A stretch of 64,000 bases of DNA from Leuconostoc inhae (GTDB lineage Bacteria > Bacillota > Bacilli > Lactobacillales > Lactobacillaceae): NCBI RefSeq assembly GCF_019656015.1, contig NZ_BPKW01000001.1, positions 124,001-188,000 of the forward strand, read 5' to 3'. The notes under the pieces were generated by a model that was not told where the DNA came from, did no database searches, and saw only the letters and a program-made list of their open reading frames with translations. This document shows, one piece after another, positions 8,182-15,930 of this stretch. The translations under genes were made by a program, and so were the position numbers. Every line of letters begins with the position of its first letter. The stretch's first letter is position 1.

Positions 8182-9903
8182 ATGGCTCATAAGAGAAGGA
8201 TTATGATTGTGGTAGCCTCTATGATATTTTTAAGTGGCACAATCTATTTTCAGTGTACAGATAACAAGCCTCAAACGTATACACGTTCAGGATTGCCCAG
8301 TCAGTATGAAATAAAACCTTTAGCTAACGAATCATCATCTAGTACCTCTGATGCTGACACAATGAGTAACAGTAACAGTAACAGTAACAGTAACAGTAAC
8401 AGTAACAGTAACAGTAACAGTAACAGTAACAGTAACAGTAACAGTAGTAGTAGTTTGACAACCAGTGCCGCTGTCAGTTCAAATGAACCAAGTGCAAAAA
8501 TTACTACTAGAGCTACGGCTGTTGACTCGGGGTTACCTGATGCGGGTAGTTGGGCACAAAACTTATCAATCAATCCGACTGGTATATTTGGAATTGCTGC
8601 AAATTTTAATGTTTTTGCTAATCAGATTATTACTTCGGGTGGGATAAAAGGTAGTTTTGCGACTCAAAGTTTATCCAATACTAATAGCTGGAATGGCGCT
8701 ATTGGAGATAATATGCGACCTTCATATATTCAATCTGAATTTAAGGGCAGTGCGCCAAATAGTAATATTCCAAACAATGGCAATAAGTTAATATTTGGCA
8801 ACAAGTTTAGTTATAACAACGGTCTCAACCAACTAACAAATGGGACAGACACATTAATGATATCAATTGATGGGTTGTCTCGTGAAACCAATGCACAAGT
8901 AAATTTTAATAATGAGTTCAATCGTTTAAAAGAAAATTCAAAAATAATTTCTGAAATTGCACAAGAAAACAACCCAATAATTACAAATGCGGGTAACTGG
9001 AATCAAAATGTTGACCTTGCTAATTTGAAACCGGTTAATGGTGTGTTGTACGTCAATTTTAAGAGTTTGATTGACCTGAAAGCCTTCTTCAATTCAACAT
9101 CATCGAATATGCCGGCGGATGTAAAAACGGTTGTAGCTAATTTAAATGCAACAACAGATGTGAATATCGAGTCTCAGAACCAAAATACAACTTTGTCAGA
9201 TAAAAAAGTTATGATTAATTTCTATGACAATAACAATAATAAACAATTTGATAAGAAAATTAGTGCTTCATATATAAATTATAATTTAGGGATGGTGTTT
9301 GCTCCTGCAGCAGTCGTTGATCTACCTGGTTATAAGGGAAGTATAGTGGCTGGTGTGGTTAATTACACGCCATGGAACCAGGATCCGCTCAATAATTTTT
9401 CAGATATTGATGTGCCATCAAGCAATGACGACAATACACCCAAGGAAACATTAGTTGTCCCAAAAACAATTAACTTTGGAGCAGTACCTATCAATTCTAC
9501 TAACACGCTGACCAAAGATTGGACAGCCGATGAACAAACAGGTATGGTTGTTGCCGGGCCCAAAGACAGTAGCATGAAGATTGGGTTAACAGTATCTAAT
9601 CAAAAATTGAATGGTGCTGTATTGGATGCACAACAGGCACTAACTTGGAACTTGATATACACAGATCCAATGAATCTAGCAAATAATAAAACGACAGATA
9701 TCAGCCGATCCGTAGGAGAAATTAATTACTGGCGTTGGAGTGGTAATACAGAACCGGCGTGGTATCCGTTTAAAGATTGGTCTTGGAACAAATCACATCA
9801 AAGTAATCCATACTATGAATTTCAAATTGCTAATTTAAGGAATGTTCCGCAGGTGGGGCAATACACAGCAGACATGACATGGACGATAAAAGATACACCA
9901 TAG
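8182..9903 (+). CDS. WxL-like surface protein with Ser-Asn repeat linker
   Basis: A 573-residue exported protein. A membrane or signal segment spans residues 6-24, followed by a Ser-rich stretch with thirteen Ser-Asn pairs (about 62-88). A large middle region begins near GLPDAGSWAQNLSINPTGIFGIAANFNVFANQ and resembles choice-of-anchor-A type surface domains. The C-terminal 150 residues look like a degenerate WxL domain: VPKTINFGAVP, an internal TWNL, and DMTWTIKDTP at the end with Ile in place of Leu. The start is supported by AAGGGG 9 nt upstream. The next gene, 13 nt downstream, is its probable membrane partner. Confidence 0.75.
   Translation: MAHKRRIMIVVASMIFLSGTIYFQCTDNKPQTYTRSGLPSQYEIKPLANESSSSTSDADTMSNSNSNSNSNSNSNSNSNSNSNSNSNSSSSLTTSAAVSSNEPSAKITTRATAVDSGLPDAGSWAQNLSINPTGIFGIAANFNVFANQIITSGGIKGSFATQSLSNTNSWNGAIGDNMRPSYIQSEFKGSAPNSNIPNNGNKLIFGNKFSYNNGLNQLTNGTDTLMISIDGLSRETNAQVNFNNEFNRLKENSKIISEIAQENNPIITNAGNWNQNVDLANLKPVNGVLYVNFKSLIDLKAFFNSTSSNMPADVKTVVANLNATTDVNIESQNQNTTLSDKKVMINFYDNNNNKQFDKKISASYINYNLGMVFAPAAVVDLPGYKGSIVAGVVNYTPWNQDPLNNFSDIDVPSSNDDNTPKETLVVPKTINFGAVPINSTNTLTKDWTADEQTGMVVAGPKDSSMKIGLTVSNQKLNGAVLDAQQALTWNLIYTDPMNLANNKTTDISRSVGEINYWRWSGNTEPAWYPFKDWSWNKSHQSNPYYEFQIANLRNVPQVGQYTADMTWTIKDTP
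8365..8442 (+). repeat. (AGTAAC)13 hexanucleotide microsatellite
   Basis: Thirteen perfect AGTAAC units encode (Ser-Asn)13 and are followed by AGT repeats. Slippage would change the linker length in steps of two residues without breaking the frame. Confidence 0.97.
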
Positions 9904-9916
9904 TGAGGAAACAACT

Positions 9917-10960
9917 ATGAAAAACCTCTTCGTTAAATATTTTTTAGTTATACTTTCCCTTTTTGTGATATTAATCATTTTACAGCCCACAGTTGATGCT
10001 GCTGAAATGCCATTTACAGTTAATACAAACATTCCTGATAACCAAATTGACAAAAACAAAACTTTTTTTAATTTAAAAGTAGCGCCTAAACAACAACAAC
10101 GACTCACAGTTAAGTTGACCAACACGACATCAAAGCCTATTACTATAAACGTTGGGGTTAATAGTGCCAAAACAAATTTTAATGGTGTGGTTGAATATGG
10201 TAAAACAACGATACAAGCTGACAAATCATTAAAATACCCTGTCACCGACTTAGTAAAGTATCCCAGTAGCGTCAGTGTTCCTGCCAATGGCACAACCGAC
10301 GTCCCTTTTGATGTGACAATGCCTAAGGAAAAGTATAGTGGTATTATTTTAGGTGGGATTGTTTTTCAACAAAAAGAAAGCGAAGTGACAAGTAGTGCTA
10401 CAACTAAAGGCACTAGTGTTCAAAACCACTATGCTTATGCCGTGGCACTTAGTTTGAAAGAAACAGATGATCAAGTGACTCCTAACTTAAATTTATTAAC
10501 AGTTAAGCCTAGTCAGAATAATGGCCGCAATGTTATTAATGCTAACATTCAAAATGATCAAGCGATTCTGCTATCAAAGGTTAAGGTAGACGCTAAAATA
10601 TATGCTAAGGGTGGTAAATCATCGGTATATTCATCGTTGACTAATGATATGCAAATGGCACCAAATAGTAATTTCAAGTATCCAGTTGCATTAAAAGGTA
10701 CAGAGATGAAGCCGGGCAGTTATACTTTGAAATTAGCTGTTACTGGTACTGCTTACGATAAGCCAAAAACGTGGCATTTTACCAGAGACTTCAAAATAAA
10801 ATCAACAGAAGCCAAAACGCTTAATCAATCTGATGTTGATTTGAAAGCAAATACGAACAATAACAATTGGGGCTATATTCTCATAGGTGTCTTGTTGCTA
10901 TTGGTTATTATATTATTAATAATTATTTTAATTAAACAAAATAAAAAATTTAAGAAATAG
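9917..10960 (+). CDS. WxL-interacting protein (DUF916/DUF3324), second copy
   Basis: A 347-residue paralogue of the protein at 6900. It has a signal peptide (about 1-28), the DUF916 opening FTVNTNIPDNQIDKNKTFF, a DUF3324 half with NDMQMAPNSNFKYPVALKG, a membrane helix at about 315-338 and a Lys-rich tail. GTGAGGA provides the SD. It pairs with the upstream WxL-like gene and probably holds that protein at the wall-membrane interface. Confidence 0.88.
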   Translation: MKNLFVKYFLVILSLFVILIILQPTVDAAEMPFTVNTNIPDNQIDKNKTFFNLKVAPKQQQRLTVKLTNTTSKPITINVGVNSAKTNFNGVVEYGKTTIQADKSLKYPVTDLVKYPSSVSVPANGTTDVPFDVTMPKEKYSGIILGGIVFQQKESEVTSSATTKGTSVQNHYAYAVALSLKETDDQVTPNLNLLTVKPSQNNGRNVINANIQNDQAILLSKVKVDAKIYAKGGKSSVYSSLTNDMQMAPNSNFKYPVALKGTEMKPGSYTLKLAVTGTAYDKPKTWHFTRDFKIKSTEAKTLNQSDVDLKANTNNNNWGYILIGVLLLLVIILLIIILIKQNKKFKK

Positions 10961-10968
10961 ATTATTTT

Positions 10969-11012
10969 AAAAGGTTCGATGCCACATTTATGTGTGGCCA
11001 TCGAACCTTTTA
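10969..11012. terminator. Bidirectional terminator between the WxL operon and oleate hydratase
   Basis: AAAAGGTTCGATG pairs with CATCGAACCTTTT, with an inner CCACA/TGTGG stem. A and T runs at both ends suit termination on both strands. Confidence 0.85.
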
Positions 11013-11045
11013 ATGTTACACCAACTAAATGACTGGTGTTATCAA

Positions 11046-12740
11046 TCAAGAAAACATCTTTTTTGTTGCTCTAAGTAACGTTTTAATATCATGATCATAT
11101 TTAGGCGTTTTAATCAATTTGCTCATAGGGACACCAGCAAAATGATAGGCTGCAATTTCACCCGAACGAACAGCACTTTGTTCTGTAAATACCATTTGAT
11201 AGGGTTGTTCAACAAATTCTCCAGTAAAAGCTAAATTAGTAGAATGATCTGGAATGACTTCTGGGCGATCTATTTTAGCACGATTATTAAACAATGCTGA
11301 GGCATAAGGCATATAGACGGGAATATTATTGACGACACTGTCTAAAATTTCTGTTTCGCGCTCTTTAATATTTATTGGCCCAGGGTCGACCTGAGATAGG
11401 TGTGAAATTAATTCTAACACCATCTCTTTCCCAGTTAGCTCTAAGTAAGGTTTTTCAAAAAGCGAGCTGTCTCTTCTAGGGTACAAGAAGTATCCCCAAA
11501 TAACTGTTTCGTTTGGTTGTTGACTCGTAAAATGAGGTTGGTGATGAACGACAATTGACATATCGACGTCAATTTGTCCTAATGGCGTTATTGGTGTGGT
11601 AGATAAGAACGAATTTAGTGCATTACCAGGTAGTTGTGTTGTGATACGTGTAATTTCGTTTAATAATAAATGATTTTTGGTTGTCAGCGTAAAGCTAACC
11701 CATTCACTTGCATCACGATCTGCGAAAAATTTATCAGGATTTCCAAGGTTATAGAAATGTTTTGTTGCTTGCTGCCACAAACTTGAAGCTGCACCATAAT
11801 CCATGTTTTCTGGCGCAGGTGTGTTGTAATCACCAAGCGTTGCTGAATCTGTAATAGATCCGTTTGTAAATAAAACGCCAGTATCATTATCAATTGATAT
11901 GTGTTCTGTTTCATTTGTGATTGTATTAATCATTTTTAAACCAGTTACGGTAATCTCGTCCGTCATCGCCGTTTCTTTAAATTCGAATGCGATGACGCGA
12001 CGATCTAAAATGATTTGGCAACCTTGTGCTTTTAAATAATTAATCAAAGGCAGCATGATACTTTCATATTGGTTATAACGTGTACGATTAACACCAACCA
12101 AATGTTCGATTTGTGAAAATTCATAGATCATTTGGTGCATATAGCGGCGCAGTTCTTGTGCTGAACTTTTTGTGCGAAAAGCAAAAGTTGTTTCCCACAT
12201 AAACCAAAAATTTGTTTCGAAAAAGTGAGGATCATTTTCAAAATATTGTGCAATAGTTAAATTGTCTAGTTTTGTCTCATCTTCATCAGGCATTAAGATT
12301 AGTTGGGTTAATAATTGCCGGTCCAAACGATTGAAACCTAATTTACTGGCATTGAGAATACCATGACCAGATTGCAAAAGACGCGCTTTATCAAATGTTG
12401 GATGTTTAGCATCAAAATCACGTGTATCTTCTGCAGCCGTCATACCAGGTTCAGTCGTTGAGGGGATACGATCGAGTAAATCCATCAAGTCAACATAGGT
12501 CCGATAATTTAGCATACGGCCGCCACGGGCAACATAACCTTCTTTGTTTTCCAATGGGTGATTTTGATTCCAGTAATCGTCAGTGGCAGAATCAGTTGTA
12601 TCACCATCATTAGAGCCATGCTGGTCAAGCGAATAAAAAGTGATATCTTTCCCTGACCAATGGCCCTCTTGAATTAAATAGACAGCAGCGGCCATATTAG
12701 CGATACCAGCACCGATCATTATAGCTTTCTTTTTACGCAT
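11046..12740 (-). CDS. ohyA: Oleate hydratase (MCRA family)
   Basis: FAD-dependent enzyme that hydrates the cis-9 double bond of unsaturated fatty acids to 10-hydroxy acids, a membrane-detoxifying reaction. The 564-residue protein has the FAD Rossmann motif IGAGIANMAAA at the N-terminus, the ARGGRML loop near residue 70, FWFMWETTFAF near 180 and a C-terminal FTEQSAVRSGEIAAYHF segment, all typical. The loop reads RGGRML, not RGGREM, so the usual catalytic Glu is Met. The start at 12740 has AGGAGA 6 nt upstream; the frame from 12758 puts the SD inside the gene. A small membrane-peptide gene lies 57 bp upstream on the same strand. Confidence 0.92.
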   Translation of the reverse strand: MRKKKAIMIGAGIANMAAAVYLIQEGHWSGKDITFYSLDQHGSNDGDTTDSATDDYWNQNHPLENKEGYVARGGRMLNYRTYVDLMDLLDRIPSTTEPGMTAAEDTRDFDAKHPTFDKARLLQSGHGILNASKLGFNRLDRQLLTQLILMPDEDETKLDNLTIAQYFENDPHFFETNFWFMWETTFAFRTKSSAQELRRYMHQMIYEFSQIEHLVGVNRTRYNQYESIMLPLINYLKAQGCQIILDRRVIAFEFKETAMTDEITVTGLKMINTITNETEHISIDNDTGVLFTNGSITDSATLGDYNTPAPENMDYGAASSLWQQATKHFYNLGNPDKFFADRDASEWVSFTLTTKNHLLLNEITRITTQLPGNALNSFLSTTPITPLGQIDVDMSIVVHHQPHFTSQQPNETVIWGYFLYPRRDSSLFEKPYLELTGKEMVLELISHLSQVDPGPINIKERETEILDSVVNNIPVYMPYASALFNNRAKIDRPEVIPDHSTNLAFTGEFVEQPYQMVFTEQSAVRSGEIAAYHFAGVPMSKLIKTPKYDHDIKTLLRATKKMFS

Positions 12741-12797
12741 TAGAAATCTCCTATTCATAAAATAGTTCTGAGTTCACAAGTTAAAAATGCCATGATA

Positions 12798-12926
12798 TTA
12801 ACTTTCAAATTTTTTATAATCCTCTGAATCATCACACTTAAAAAGCGACAATTTATGTGCCAAATAGCCACCGATGATGACTAGTGAACCAGAAACCAAC
12901 AATAGTGTACCTAAAGATTTATTCAT
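12798..12926 (-). CDS. 42-residue single-pass membrane peptide upstream of oleate hydratase
   Basis: ATG at 12926 is preceded by GAAAGGCGG with 9 nt spacing and opens 42 codons ending in TAA. The peptide starts MNKSLGTLLL, has one membrane span (about residues 5-22, rich in Leu, Val, Ile and Gly) and then a charged tail with CDDSEDYKK. It lies 57 bp before ohyA and downstream of a TATAAT, so the two are probably co-transcribed. I do not know the family; a YtxH-like or membrane-tethering role would be guesswork. Confidence 0.7.
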   Translation of the reverse strand: MNKSLGTLLLVSGSLVIIGGYLAHKLSLFKCDDSEDYKKFES

Positions 12927-12963
12927 GAATTCAAACCGCCTTTCAAAAGCAAGTATTGGATGT

Positions 12964-13002
12964 TTGATCGCAATTGATCAAGCTCTCTTAACACTTATTA
13001 TA
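12964..13002 (-). promoter_or_regulatory. -10 element and TTGATC dyad in front of the peptide-ohyA unit
   Basis: On the minus strand TATAAT lies at 13002-12997; the -35 is weak. About 16 nt downstream TTGATC and GATCAA (12964-12969 and 12976-12981) form an 18-bp dyad in the likely leader, a fit for a repressor site. The rest of the gap to panE (13003-13192) shows no further clear element. Confidence 0.45.
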
Positions 13003-13192
13003 ACGCTTTCATGACACAATAACTGATTTGCGCTTTCAATAAATAATGCAGATAACAGCGTGCTTTTAACGTGAAAACAAGCTGACTAATTGATACATAC
13101 CCGTCGTAAATATGATAAGCTAGAGATGTAATATTAATGATATTGTCGCTGTTTCAATGAGTTGACTGAGACAAAGCTGACCTAAACGAAAT

Positions 13193-13232
13193 GGAGGAAG
13201 CGTACGTAGTTAAGTACGCAGTATAATAAAGT
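13193..13232 (+). promoter_or_regulatory. panE leader: SD, stem-loop and -10-like hexamer
   Basis: GGAGG (13193-13197) is followed after 2 nt by GCGTAC, an 8-nt loop and GTACGC (13214-13219). The ATG comes 13 nt later. TATAAT at 13222-13227 ends 5 nt before the ATG. Either the stem shortens the 35-nt gap between SD and start, or the gene is leaderless. Confidence 0.5.
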
Positions 13233-14186
13233 ATGAAAATAGCAATTGCAGGATTTGGTGCACTTGGTTCACGATTAGGTGTCAAGCTACAAACAGCTGG
13301 GCATGAAGTGACTGGTATTGATGGTTGGCCAGCGCATATTGCCGCAATCAATACGACTGGTTTAACAGTTGTGCACGATGATTTACCACCAAAAAAATAC
13401 TTTGTACCAGTTGTAACGCCAACAGAAATTACCGGCGAATTTGATTTAATTATTTTATTGACAAAGACGCCCCAATTAGACCGCATGTTGACAGATATTG
13501 CCCCAATTATTACGAAAAAAACACAACTATTAGTTTTATCTAATGGTTTGGGTAACATTGAGGTGATTGAAAAGCATGTCGCTCGCAATCAAATTTTAGC
13601 TGGCGTGACACTTTGGACCTCAACGCTTGTTAAACCTGGTGAAATACATACAACAGGTAGCGGTTCGGTTAAGTTACAAGCGATTGGAAACGCTGATGCG
13701 GCTCCTGTAGCTGCTGCCTTAAATGAGGCTGGCTTAAACGTTGAAATCACGCAAGATGTGTTAACTGCTATTTGGCATAAAGCAGGCATTAATTCAGTTT
13801 TGAACCCCTTATCCGTATTATTAAATGCTAACATTGCTGAATTTGGTACAGCAGGCAATGGTATGGATTTGGCGCTGCAAATACTTGACGAAATTCAAAA
13901 AGTTGGTGCAACACAAGGTGTTAAGGTTGATATCACTGGGATTATGAATGATTTAACTAACCTCTTAAAGCCAGAAAATGCGGGCAACCATTATCCATCT
14001 ATGTATCAAGATATTCAAAATGGTAAGCGTACTGAAATTGATTTTTTGAATGGCTTTTTTGCTAAAATTGGTCGTCAAGAACAGATTGCTACACCATTTA
14101 ATAGCTTAGTGACAGCGCTTGTTCATGCTAAGGAAGATATTGAACGTGTGAAAGTGGCTAAAAAACAAGAAACCTTTGAAATTTGA
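13233..14186 (+). CDS. panE: 2-dehydropantoate 2-reductase
   Basis: NADPH-dependent ketopantoate reductase of the pantothenate pathway (ApbA/PanE fold); in lactic acid bacteria close relatives also reduce branched-chain 2-keto acids. The 317 residues begin with the Rossmann motif IAGFGALGSRLG at 4-15. The C-terminal domain carries the catalytic Lys in WHKAGINSVLNPLS near residue 180 and the late YPSMYQDIQNGKRTEIDFLNG segment that binds substrate. It stands alone between the divergent ohyA unit and a terminator. Confidence 0.88.
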   Translation: MKIAIAGFGALGSRLGVKLQTAGHEVTGIDGWPAHIAAINTTGLTVVHDDLPPKKYFVPVVTPTEITGEFDLIILLTKTPQLDRMLTDIAPIITKKTQLLVLSNGLGNIEVIEKHVARNQILAGVTLWTSTLVKPGEIHTTGSGSVKLQAIGNADAAPVAAALNEAGLNVEITQDVLTAIWHKAGINSVLNPLSVLLNANIAEFGTAGNGMDLALQILDEIQKVGATQGVKVDITGIMNDLTNLLKPENAGNHYPSMYQDIQNGKRTEIDFLNGFFAKIGRQEQIATPFNSLVTALVHAKEDIERVKVAKKQETFEI

Positions 14187-14207
14187 TTTAGATTATAGTA
14201 TGATGTG

Positions 14208-14231
14208 AGAAACGACATGTTTCTTTTTTTA
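14208..14231 (+). terminator. Terminator after panE
   Basis: AGAAAC and GTTTCT pair around GACAT, with a following T-rich run. Confidence 0.7.
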
Positions 14232-14262
14232 TTTACAAAATATAATTCAGTGGAGGATAAAT

Positions 14263-14790
14263 ATGACACAAGAATTTGAGTCTGCAATTTTTGCCGGTGG
14301 TTGCTTCTGGTGCATGGTACAGCCATTTGATTCATTACCAGGAATTGAAAAAGTGCGATCGGGTTATACCGGTGGACATACTGTTAATCCAACATATGAA
14401 GAAGTTTGCTCACATACGACTGGTCACACTGAAGCTGTTAAAATAGTGTTTGATCCACAAAAGATAACATATGATGAATTGGTGTCGATTTATTGGGAAC
14501 AAACTGATCCGACAGATGCTATGGGTCAATTCCAAGATCGTGGCGACAGTTATCGACCAGTTATTTTTGTAGCAAATGATGAGCAACGTGACATTGCTGA
14601 AAAGTCAAGAACAGCACTTGCTGCTTCTGGTCGATTTGATAAACCTATTTTAACTACAATTGAAGATGCAAAACCTTTTTATGAAGCCGAGGAATATCAT
14701 CAAGACTTTTACAAAAAAGATCCCTCGCGTGAAGCCCTAGAAATGGCACAGCGTTTAGCATTTCAACAACAAAATTGGCATAAAAATTAA
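14263..14790 (+). CDS. msrA: Peptide methionine-S-sulfoxide reductase
   Basis: Repairs oxidised methionine in proteins. The 175-residue protein has the catalytic GGCFWCM motif at residues 11-17, [26 protein letters not shown] near 36 and [10 protein letters not shown] near the end. TGGAGGA gives a normal SD 6 nt before the ATG. It is monocistronic between two terminators; no msrB is adjacent. Confidence 0.96.
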   Translation: MTQEFESAIFAGGCFWCMVQPFDSLPGIEKVRSGYTGGHTVNPTYEEVCSHTTGHTEAVKIVFDPQKITYDELVSIYWEQTDPTDAMGQFQDRGDSYRPVIFVANDEQRDIAEKSRTALAASGRFDKPILTTIEDAKPFYEAEEYHQDFYKKDPSREALEMAQRLAFQQQNWHKN

Positions 14791-14810
14791 ACAGCGAAGG
14801 CTGTTTTTTA
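14789..14810 (+). terminator. Terminator of msrA
   Basis: AACAGC and GCTGTT pair around GAAG, followed by TTTTT. Confidence 0.75.
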
Positions 14811-14897
14811 TTTTGTATTTGGATTGTGTCCGTCATTATAGGCTGTTATATGGTAAAATGAATAGGTTATAGATGAGGGACAAACATCTAATTGATT

Positions 14898-14955
14898 AGG
14901 AGAATACGTTGCATTTGAAGTGTTACTTTTTGTCAAATGCAACGATCAAAATACC
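14898..14955 (+). promoter_or_regulatory. rnz leader with stem-loop between SD and start codon
   Basis: AGGAG (14898-14902), then GTTGCATTTGA (14908-14918), a 14-nt loop and its exact complement TCAAATGCAAC (14933-14943). The ATG follows 12 nt later and has no SD of its own. A TTG 6 nt after AGGAG opens a 21-codon frame that overlaps rnz out of phase, which is an alternative reading. Confidence 0.6.
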
Positions 14956-15900
14956 ATGCAACTTGAATTCCTAGGAACTGGCTCAGGCCAACCATCAAAA
15001 TTTAGAAATGTGACTAGTATTGCGCTGCGTTTACTTGATGAACGTAATGCGGTCTGGCTTTTTGATGTCGGTGAAGCGACACAACATCAAATCTTAAAAA
15101 CAACAATACGACCACGTAAAGTTGAAAAAATATTTATATCACATTTACATGGTGACCATATTTTTGGATTACCAGGTTTTTTGAGCTCACGTTCTTTTCA
15201 AGGCGCTGATAAAAATGAACCACTCACTATTTATGGCCCTAAAGGCGTGAAAGAGTTTGTTCAGACGGCTTTACGTGTTTCAGAAACACGCTTATCATAT
15301 CCTGTGGTTTATGCCGAAATTGCTGAAGGCGTTATTTTTGAAGATAAAACATTTCGTGTGATTGCTGCAAAGATGCGACACCGTATTGAAACTTGGGGAT
15401 ATCGTGTTGAAGAAAAAGATCATCCAGGTGAATTGCTTGTCGCTAAATTGCGTCAAGAAGGCGTGCCATCAGGACCAATATTTGGCCAGTTAAAAGCTGG
15501 TAAAAAAGTGACCTTATCAGATGGTCGTATACTAGATGGTCGTGATTACATTGGCGCAGCACAAAAAGGACGCGTTGTGACTTTCATTTTAGATACACGA
15601 CCTAATGATAATATTGGCATACTTGCACACCATGCAGACGTACTTGTACACGAGAGTACCTATGGTGCTGGAGAAGAGGAAGCAAAACTAGCTAAATCAC
15701 ATGCCCATTCGACGAGTGTCAATGCTGCTATGACAGCGCACAATGCACAAGTTGATAAATTGGTGTTGACTCATTTATCAGCAAGATATATTGGCCCAAT
15801 GGTCAAAACATTAATTACTGATGTCCGTCGTATTTTTCCAAATACAACTGTTGCCAGAGATTTTGATGTGATCGATATTCCGTTTAAAAAAGAGGTGTAA
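14956..15900 (+). CDS. rnz: Ribonuclease Z
   Basis: Metallo-beta-lactamase-fold endonuclease that removes the 3' trailer of tRNAs lacking encoded CCA. The 314 residues include [13 protein letters not shown] at the N-terminus, the zinc motif [13 protein letters not shown] near residue 60, and late [13 protein letters not shown] and LTHLSARY segments. The start at 14956 matches the family; an upstream GTG at 14920 would add 12 atypical residues and lies inside the leader loop. recJ follows 30 nt after the stop, past a small GTGTAAG/CTTACAC hairpin (15894-15913). Confidence 0.94.
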   Translation: MQLEFLGTGSGQPSKFRNVTSIALRLLDERNAVWLFDVGEATQHQILKTTIRPRKVEKIFISHLHGDHIFGLPGFLSSRSFQGADKNEPLTIYGPKGVKEFVQTALRVSETRLSYPVVYAEIAEGVIFEDKTFRVIAAKMRHRIETWGYRVEEKDHPGELLVAKLRQEGVPSGPIFGQLKAGKKVTLSDGRILDGRDYIGAAQKGRVVTFILDTRPNDNIGILAHHADVLVHESTYGAGEEEAKLAKSHAHSTSVNAAMTAHNAQVDKLVLTHLSARYIGPMVKTLITDVRRIFPNTTVARDFDVIDIPFKKEV

Positions 15901-15930
15901 GGCCGATCTTACACATTAAAGAAGGTTACA

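Noticed and set aside
8301-8573. Antisense frame with a long poly-Leu stretch
   Set aside because: It is the complement of the AGTAAC microsatellite, not a membrane protein gene.
13154-13588. 144-residue antisense frame over the start of panE
   Set aside because: Mirror of a strongly coding region; no SD, no motif.
14909-14974. TTG-initiated 21-codon leader frame before rnz
   Set aside because: The 11-bp perfect stem explains the same bases, TTG is a poor start, and the frame overlaps rnz out of phase.
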